Origin: Amorphophallus konjac
Lineage: Eukaryota > Streptophyta > Magnoliopsida > Alismatales > Araceae
Direction: 5' to 3'
Assembly: GCA_022559845.1 (NCBI GenBank)
Contig: CM040118.1
Span: 236,267,224-236,331,223, forward strand
Length of the DNA: 64,000 nucleotides
The notes beneath the pieces are model-generated. The model was not told where the DNA came from. It searched no databases and saw only the letters and a program-made list of their open reading frames with translations. This document shows positions 57,135 to 64,000 of this stretch, one piece after another. The translations under genes were made by a program, and so were the position numbers. The stretch's first letter is position 1, and each line of letters opens with the position of its first letter.

Positions 57135-58530
57135 GGGAGAGGGCGCTCATTCCTCCTCCGTGCGAGATCGTTGGCGGCCGCGGGTGGCACGCCGTTTGGA
57201 ACGTCGAGGAGGTTCCCCTTCCATCAGATTAGGGCGATGGAGGTTTGGGCTGGTTAAAGGGCGAGAGAGGGAACGGAGAGAGGGAAAGAGTGAGTTTGAA
57301 CGAATGAAAGGGTGGGGAGCAGTTTTTTGAATTGTGCACGTAATTAACGCGCTATATGTTCCTAGCGTGACATTATCGCGCTAGGTATATATAGCGTGAT
57401 AATGAAAATAAAAAAAATAGAAAAAAAAGAGAAGAAGAAAAAGAAAAGAAATAAAACGGGGCAGAAAATAAAAGAAAACACAATGAGAATGAGAATGTTT
57501 GGAGTGTTTTGAGTTTGTGTTCTCTTCCTTATGTGATATAGTGTATTCGCACTTGCATTATCGATTAACAATTGTATCCCCAGGAAAAGAAAAAAAATGG
57601 CACGCCATCAGGTAAGTATTCCTTTATCCCTTCCTTTATTGCATTACTATATGATACTTACATTATTATATTATCTCAAGGACCGGTCGGTTCTCCGCAT
57701 GTTTCGGGATCTGAGTTCCCCTCTACCAAAAATAGTGATGATCTAGAAACATGCAGTTAATCGTCGGATAGGCCGTTAGGTCGGACAAATTTGGGGACGA
57801 AAGACTTCATCTCACACGCCGTGGTTGCGGATAACTCTTGACCTGAGTCTGTTTGATTTAACAATATTATCCTTGAGTATCTTATATTTTATTCTTTCTT
57901 TGCATTTGTTTTAATGATTTCTTTTATTTTAGCCCTGAACGCATCATGCCCTTTTGGCATTCGTAAATGTCCAGTTTTGCTTCCTAATTAAGGATCAATA
58001 ATGCTTAAGTTTTCGAATAAAGAAATTCAATTCCATTTTGAATTTGAAAGATTGCTCCTAGTTGAGCGCTGGATCTCGTTGGTCGATGTGACCCTTGCCT
58101 GGAATTTGTCTATCTCCTTTCAATCCAATTCAACTTATCCCTTTTGGTCCACTCATTAGTTGTGAACCGCACGATGGCGTCGATGGATCCGCCGGGCTCG
58201 CGTCCATTCCACTAACTGAGTGAAATTCATAGTTGCCACGCACTGCGGATGCCGCTTTTGTGCAAGAGGTTATTCATCTCCCTTTTCTTTGTTCCACGCC
58301 TATCGTTCTAGGTAGGAGTCACCGGTGCTAGCTTGACCTTGTGGTTAGCTCGGAGTTTTCTGGATTATTCCTATCACTTGTCGATTGTGGCGGGTGTCTC
58401 TTTTTCCTTGATATCCACTTATCAGTCCGCTTCACTACGTTTTCACTTCATCTCTCCTTCATTACTACTCCGTGTCATCTCTGTTTTGTCTCTGTTTCAT
58501 CTCCGTCTCGCTCCCCTGCAAAGCGGATAT
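57135..58530 (+). other. N2 region between antisense gene and 3' LTR
   Basis: The left part (57135-57570) would hold the promoter of the antisense gene and contains two CGCGCTA words (57347-57405). The right part (57600-58530) is non-coding and matches N1 39190-40067, including ctcaaggaccggtcggttc and gttaatcgtcggatagg. Confidence 0.6.
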
Positions 58531-58544
58531 CAAGGAGGGGCATC
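58531..58544 (+). other. N2 polypurine tract
   Basis: caaggaggggcatc directly before the 3' LTR, matching N1. Confidence 0.8.
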
Positions 58545-59951
58545 TGTAGACACCCATTTTTGGTCGATAAGTTGAGCAATTTCTTTGTTCTCCTAGTTAA
58601 TGCCCCAATTGATCCATAATTGGTTGATTTTCTGGGATATTTCTCCCTATTCTTGGCCCCACAATTCAATTTCCGTACCTTGGATCTCGTCTCAAATTTG
58701 GCATTTTCGCGCTATTCACTCACATCACTTTCTTGTTCATAGCATGTTATGGACCTAATTGAATGATCATTTGAACAGTCGTTATTTCTTGATATTTGAT
58801 CTCTATGGCATCCACTCTGGTTGTTATTCTTACTTAATATTTGATTGAACGACTGTCCAAAGGGTATTCCTTCTTTTTTTAGTCATTTGGCGAACCAATC
58901 GTTGTCGCGCTATATCGTTATAGCGCGTTCATGAAGAACGCGCTATACATTCCTAGCGCGTTATCAGGCAGAAACCCAGTCCGACCCGGACTCCCCTTTT
59001 TTGATTTGGGTCTTTATTTTGGTAAGTTTCCAATCTTATTTCGTCCAAAGGAAGGTTCCGAATCCTAATAGGAGTCTTTCCCCCTCATTAATCGGCAAGA
59101 TTGCCTTGATTTGAGCCACCAAGTCATTAGATTGGATCGAACTCCGACTTAGGGTTTGTTCTTGATCCTTCTCTTATAAATTGGACCCCTGGTCATCGTT
59201 CTGATGGATGCAACTCGAGATCTTGACGAGGAGGAGGCTGCTCTTCGTTCCAAATCAATAATTCCTCACTCCTCACACATCCAAGGGAGTATTTTGGGGC
59301 TTATTGTGTTCTTCATCGTTCTTAGTTTTTTCTCTCCAATTCGTTTATTTCAATCCTCGCATAACATTGCATATTAATTTCAAAAACACTTCTTTTACAA
59401 AATACACGCATTCACACACACACACCAAACCTATTTTTGGCCCTTCCATAGGGGTTTAAAAACCACCAAACCCCCAGGTGATCTAGCCCTTCACTTATAT
59501 GCTTTTGATTATGAATAGGGACAGATTCTACATAAATCATGATCTAATGGGCCTTTTCTTTATTGTTTATGATTGTTTGCAGGCACTAGAAGATTGATAC
59601 GTGGAGCCCTTGCACCTTGGCCGGCCTTGGAGCAAGGAAGAAACGAATCTAGTTCATCCCGCTTTCTATCTGATATTGCGCCATATGGACATAGCGCGAT
59701 CTTCAGAAGGCGCTAGAAGGATATAGCGCGTTCCGTCTCAGGCTAATTCTTGGCCTCCTTGAATTTCTGAGGTATGTAACATGCCCTTATTTTGATCTTC
59801 ATATTATTTGGTATGTTGTTGGCCTCAGTGGCGATCATGGATTTTCATTATTACATGTGACCCCCCTTTATCATTGATTTTAGTTCTATATCTTGTCAAA
59901 TCATCACTTATTCAAATCACCAATTGGGGGAGGTCTAATTTTAGATCTACA
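58545..59951 (+). repeat. 3' LTR of N2
   Basis: 1407 bases, nearly identical to 47479-48878. It is followed by the target duplication CCAGC (59952-59956). Confidence 0.95.
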
Positions 59952-59956
59952 CCAGC

Positions 59957-60261
59957 CACCTGACCTCGCTGCAAAAACCTCGAATGCAGCACTATAAATC
60001 CGCACCTACTGGCAACCTCTGCTCATCGCAGCACAACCGGGATCACCACCGATAAGGGAAAAGCTCTCAACCTCGATCCTTAGATCCCATGCCGGCACGA
60101 AAGCGGCGAACAGCAACCGCCTTCACAGCGCACTCCAACTCTCAAGCGAAAAATCAAGCAGAAAATAAACACAAAACCCTAAGCCAGCTGCCGACTCTAC
60201 TAGACCTTATGGACTCTGATCACTACAATATCTCAAATTCCTATGTACGTCCACAACCACC
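59957..60261 (-). other. L1 internal domain, second part
   Basis: About 300 bases between the N2 target duplication and the L1 primer site. On the minus strand this is the 5' leader of L1; it holds no open frame of note. Confidence 0.7.
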
Positions 60262-60273
60262 ACTCTGATACCA
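60262..60273 (-). other. L1 primer binding site (tRNA-iMet)
   Basis: Minus strand TGGTATCAGAGT, two bases after the LTR end (...GTCGTCACA, then AC). It fixes the orientation of L1. Confidence 0.9.
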
Positions 60274-60275
60274 GT

Positions 60276-63200
60276 TGTGACGACCCAAGATCCGGATATC
60301 GGGAACAACCCGATACCATTCGAATCCAGGCCCGCCGCCCACGAGCTGGAGGGCTCGGAAGGGTTAAAAAGGAGTGTGGAGGCACAAAGAAATAGGAAAT
60401 AATGCAGGACAAATCAACAATTAACAGAAATAAATAAATAACTACAGCAGCAGAGTCCAGTCCAATAGAAAGTATAGTCTAAAGTAGTAAAACGTATCAC
60501 ATGCCAAGTGAACACTCGGCCCGGCGAGCTGGCAGCTAAGAACCTCTGAACAGCACCCTCGAACCTCGAGGAAGAACCATCGCACCAAAAAAGTAGGGGT
60601 GAGCCTCCTATCACTGGCTCAGTAGGGATCCCGCGGAACCCCAACCGAGAACAACGGCGGTAGCAGAAAGGGAAAACATCTACAACTACAGCAGGAACAG
60701 TGAATCGGTGGCCGGTCAAAACTCGGCACTACAACTACTCCTACTGTACCGGAGAAACACACCCCGATCTCCCAATCGGGGGACTACAGAACTAACGGAA
60801 GATCCTCTAGCTACGTCGCCAGAAGAGACAATCACGACCTCGTAGTCGTGGACCTAACACCGTCTAGGGATAACCCTCGGTGACGCTTACCGGAAAAACC
60901 CCTAGACCTCTACCTCAGGAACACTCCTTGAAACTATCGAGGGAACCACATCTCGCAGACGGGAAACGAAACCCGAAAATAGGAGAGTCACGTCTCACGT
61001 GACAGGAGTACCTGCCCACCAGAAGCAAGGCCGGATGCGTCCATTGACGTCTTAGATAGGGCCTCAGGTGTCTCCCTCCGGCCCAACGGGAACTGAGACA
61101 CCGTACTAGTAACCACAGAACAAGTGACTAGCGGGGGTCGCGCTCGTCAGTACGGGTCCAACCGCCCCCAACCACGTGTGCACACACAGACCATGTGTCC
61201 CAGGTCTGGCCCTCTGATTGGTTTTCCCCTCAACCGGACTCTGGCTGTAAGACGTGGGGCCCAACGAAAACCAGTCAAAAGCCGTCTCTCGGGATAGCCT
61301 TGCCACCACTCCCTGGTGGGACCACTCGCGTGTCGGAAGGCTACGACTAGTGGGGAGTCATTGGTGTGACCACTCTCCAAGGAGAAACTCTGAGAACCAC
61401 ACACGCACCCTGCGCGAAAGTCGAGAAGGACCAAGTGGTAACGAGCCACTGGACTCTGAACAGTCCTCTAGACTCACTAAATCCAACAGTCCTTGAGTCA
61501 CAAGACTCGGGGTCAAGATCGTTGAACGCAACGATGCAATGCCATTAATCTAGCCTGATCCCTAGGTCTAAAATCATGGTAGCATGAATATCGAGGCAGC
61601 TCACGAGCCGCCGAGACCATTCCCTCGGGAAGGGAACTGAGAAGCCTTCTAGCCCTAGGCTGGATAGCTGGACTCACAGTTTTAGGCCACACATACGGCC
61701 CACGCGGAAAATGCAGAAGCATGATTCCCAAGATAGCTCACAAGCCGCCACGCCGATTCCCCATCCTAAGGAAAGGCGGGAAACCTCCAGCCCCAGGCTG
61801 GCAACTGGACTCGCAGTCCAAGGCCAAACACGTGGCCCAGTCAGGAACCATCTTCCGTAGAAAACTACGACATGCGGGGGAACCCCACCGCACTTACACC
61901 GATGTACGGTGTCACAAGCCAAGAACACCACTACTCGGGACTCAAATCGGCAAGGAAAGAACCACCGATTAGGCAAAACACAGAAAATGGTCCACCCTAG
62001 GCCGTTCCTGTAAACACGGTCGGTCGATGACTACCTTAGAACTGAAACGGTTCTACACAGACTGTCTGATGATTTGGCACTGTCACCTACTAACCGCCTA
62101 TAAGCCCCCATAAACGGTCCTCCTTGGTCCGTGCAAGATATGCACGGCCCCTCCTTGGACCGCTCCAGACAATGAACGGCTCAAATGGGGCCGTTCAAGC
62201 TCTGGATAGAACGAGAAACCACACAGCCTTACCCAGACCGTTCGGGACCAACACGGTCCAACGATAGGCCACTTGGGTACATGAACGATCCCCCTTGGGG
62301 CCGTCCAGTCACCCAACGACACGAAAGCTGAACGGTCATCTCGTGACCGTGGAAATGTACACGGCCTAACCCAAGACCATGCAAAGGACTAAACGGCCAA
62401 ACCCTTGACCGTGTAGACCCAACACTGTGCAACGGTTAAAATGCAACGGTCACAACCACCTTGGGGGTCACGCTGGCTCCACGAGGTACACGGTCGGCCT
62501 ATGGGCCGTCCAATAGTTACACGGTCGAACGATGGACCGTTTACCTTACCGACACAAAGGGGCAGGTGGCAATCAGACCAAGACTGCCCAACCATAAAAT
62601 CGGTCTGCCTTAGACCGCCCAAATAGGCAGAGCGGTCAATCGCAGGACCACTACCCCAAAACACGGTGAAACGGATGATAAGCGGTCACCCTAGGGGTTG
62701 TCTCACCTTATAAGCGACTTCTGTAAGACCGCGTTTAAGCTGAAAAATCGAGAACGGTAGGAAACACCCCAAAAAGCCGTTCCACGCCCCATTCACCCCC
62801 GGGTGAAGGGAAAACAAAGGGGAATCCATCCCCAAGCACCCTAGCATGCATCTATACCCTTTGATCGGTCAAAAACCCCATGAAACGAGAGATCCGGCTC
62901 ACTCCCAAAAAACATGGATTTTGCCCAAAATGCAAAAATAAACCCGCTCGGCTTGTCACGGCCTACAAAACTCACAGGAAAGGAAGTGCACGAGCTGGGG
63001 GTCCATCTCCCTACCTTCACTGAAGATTCCGCGCCCCGAGGTCACCAATCCGTGAGGAAATGCCGTTTAAACCCTCGCTAGCTCGCGATCGCGCCACCGA
63101 GCTTCCACACGCCTCCATCCCCCGATCCTCGACCCATCCTCGCCGTCCTCCTCGCCCGCGTCGCCCCGCTGCACCCCCGCCCCGCTTCGTCGGCCGTCGG

Positions 63201-63516
63201 AGAAGAGAGGGTGAGAAGGGAGAGCATGAGAGATGAGAGAGGGAGAGAGTGAGAAAATGAGAGTGAGGGAGAGAGAGAAAAAGGAGGTTATATATATAGA
63301 AAAACCTAAAAATTCTAGAAATTTAGAAAAAAAATACTAAAAATTACCTCCGCGATCCTCGGGTGGAGCACAACACGCTGGTACTGTCCCGGAGTTGGAG
63401 AATGCCACGGTTCACCCTACATAGGGTTCCGAAGCTACATCAGGGAAAAATACGTGTAAAGCACAAAATACACTCCGGGACCCACAAAAGCGATCCGAAA
63501 AACCTGGGGCATTACA
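60276..63516 (-). repeat. 5' LTR of L1
   Basis: 3241 bases, uninterrupted. It shows the pre-insertion site of N1 at 61173-61177 and carries the ACGGTC words (61975-62720) and a TATA run (63289-63298). Followed by the target duplication TAGAG (63517-63521). Confidence 0.94.
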
Positions 63517-63521
63517 TAGAG

Positions 63522-63712
63522 TCACTCAAACCTTTAAATATAAAATATCGTGTGCAAAACAAAGTGCATATCACTACTCATTTATCTAAGAATTTAAATA
63601 AACATACCCGCAGCAAGTGGTGGGGCTGGTGCACTCTATGTACCTGGTGCGGAAATATAAAATATCGTGAGCAAAATAAAGTGCGTATTCACTACTCATT
63701 TATCTAAGTGAT
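63522..63712. mobile_element. CACTA transposon, continuation after L1
   Basis: It resumes the sequence broken at 27203. agaatttaaataaacata occurs both here (63591) and at 27141, next to short exon-like pieces, and aaatataaaatatcgtg is repeated at 63535 and 63655, so this part holds small internal duplications. It is probably the upstream exon/intron region of the TNP gene. Confidence 0.6.
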
Positions 63713-64000
63713 GTGCGGAAGGATAGGATATAGTGGGGGTGAATATATCCCCCGATTAAAAACTGTACCCAAATTAAAATAACAAATCTGGCGCTACCCA
63801 ATCTTAAAATAGAATAATCAATAGGTTAACAATAGTTTGCATAGAACATACGTCGAACACTTAAGCACTCAACACACACTCGAGGGAAATGAAATGAAAG
63901 TTATGTAGCACTCTTGCTGATAGATCTAACAACAATATAAGAGTAATGCTTTGCACAGAACAAATGTCAAACAGCAAGCACTCAATACCCATAAAAGGAA
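63713..64000 (-). mobile_element. Probable end of a Copia-like LTR (S2), cut by window end
   Basis: The plus strand changes at about 63713 to TGTGCGGAAGG...gggggtgaatatatccccc. On the minus strand gggggatatattcaccccc resembles the terminal box of the S1 and C1 LTRs (gggatctattcacccc), which suggests a Sirevirus-like LTR in reverse inserted in the CACTA. A diverged repeat (tttgcatagaacatac, tttgcacagaacaaat) recurs after 114 bases. The rest is outside the window. Confidence 0.4.

Larger units (their letters stand above)
47479..59951 (+). mobile_element. Ogre-like non-autonomous Gypsy element N2 with antisense gene, TSD CCAGC
   Basis: LTRs of 1400 and 1407 bases start TGTAGACACCC and end TTAGATCTACA; CCAGC flanks both ends (47474-47478, 59952-59956). 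Between them are the primer site, a leader with the stem-loop motif, a long proline-rich ORF, conserved non-coding blocks, an antisense plant mobile domain gene and a polypurine tract. There is no capsid domain and no pol. By eye the LTRs differ at about 2 percent of sites, so it is among the youngest elements here. Confidence 0.93.
27204..63516 (-). mobile_element. LARD-like LTR element L1, with N1 and N2 nested inside
   Basis: Two LTRs of about 3.24 kb flank an internal domain of only about 3.05 kb once N1 and N2 are removed. Both outer ends carry the target duplication TAGAG (27199-27203, 63517-63521). The primer site (60273-60262) and polypurine tract (44747-44731) put it on the minus strand. 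Long LTRs with a non-coding internal region of this size fit LARD elements, which depend on a partner for all proteins. In the first 150 bases of the two LTRs I count roughly 16-18 differences, so L1 is clearly older than N2. Confidence 0.9.

Overview
The window is plant nuclear DNA, almost certainly intergenic heterochromatin of a seed plant with a large, repeat-rich genome. I find no host gene, rRNA or tRNA. Nearly every base can be assigned to a transposable element: Ty1/Copia (Sirevirus-like), Ty3/Gypsy of the Tat/Ogre and chromovirus types, a LARD-like non-autonomous element, a CACTA transposon, two solo LTRs and a hAT-type MITE. Plant-specific evidence includes a tRNA-iMet primer site (TGGTATCAGAGC), a plant mobile domain gene and a plant En/Spm-type TNP protein. 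The species cannot be read from the sequence.

Layout. 1-2874: 3' end and 3' LTR of a Sirevirus-like Copia element (S1, +), abutting the broken integrase end of a Tat-type Gypsy element (T1, minus, 2875-9012). 9013-10624: remnant of an inverted Copia 3' region. 10625-20646: gag-only Copia element (C1, +), carrying solo LTR A (16382-19404, TSD GGTAC). 20647-24154: 3' LTR and chromodomain end of a chromovirus (K1, minus), cut by a CACTA element that starts at 24155. Into the CACTA went the LARD-like element L1 (27204-63516, minus, TSD TAGAG). Into L1 went two related Ogre-like elements without pol: N1 (28105-42388, +, TSD CACGT) and N2 (47479-59951, +, TSD CCAGC). N1 itself holds solo LTR B (30838-32455, TSD GTCTT) and a hAT-type MITE (40121-40676, TSD GTCATTTC). 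CACTA sequence resumes at 63522, and a further Copia-like LTR end begins near 63713.

How the parts relate. The insertions form a dated stack: K1, then CACTA, L1, N1/N2, and solo LTR B and the MITE. L1's second LTR keeps an uninterrupted copy of the N1 insertion site (61173-61177). Coding regions are mostly single reading frames broken by stops of the kinds CAG to TAG, CGA to TGA and TGG to TAG/TGA, as expected from long-term cytosine methylation. No element in the window looks autonomous.

Most interesting points. (1) A short stem-loop with a nearly fixed loop (GATTCCCT) and compensatory stem changes recurs in four elements of two Gypsy lineages. (2) Two Copia LTRs carry a chain of eight or more consecutive small hairpins between the TATA box and a shared GGTGGAC box; the architecture is shared but the sequence is not. 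(3) Nearly every LTR family carries its own repeated CpG-containing word, usually an inverted repeat. (4) N2 carries an antisense, seven-exon plant mobile domain gene. (5) N1 and N2 both have a second primer-site-like copy inside the LTR.
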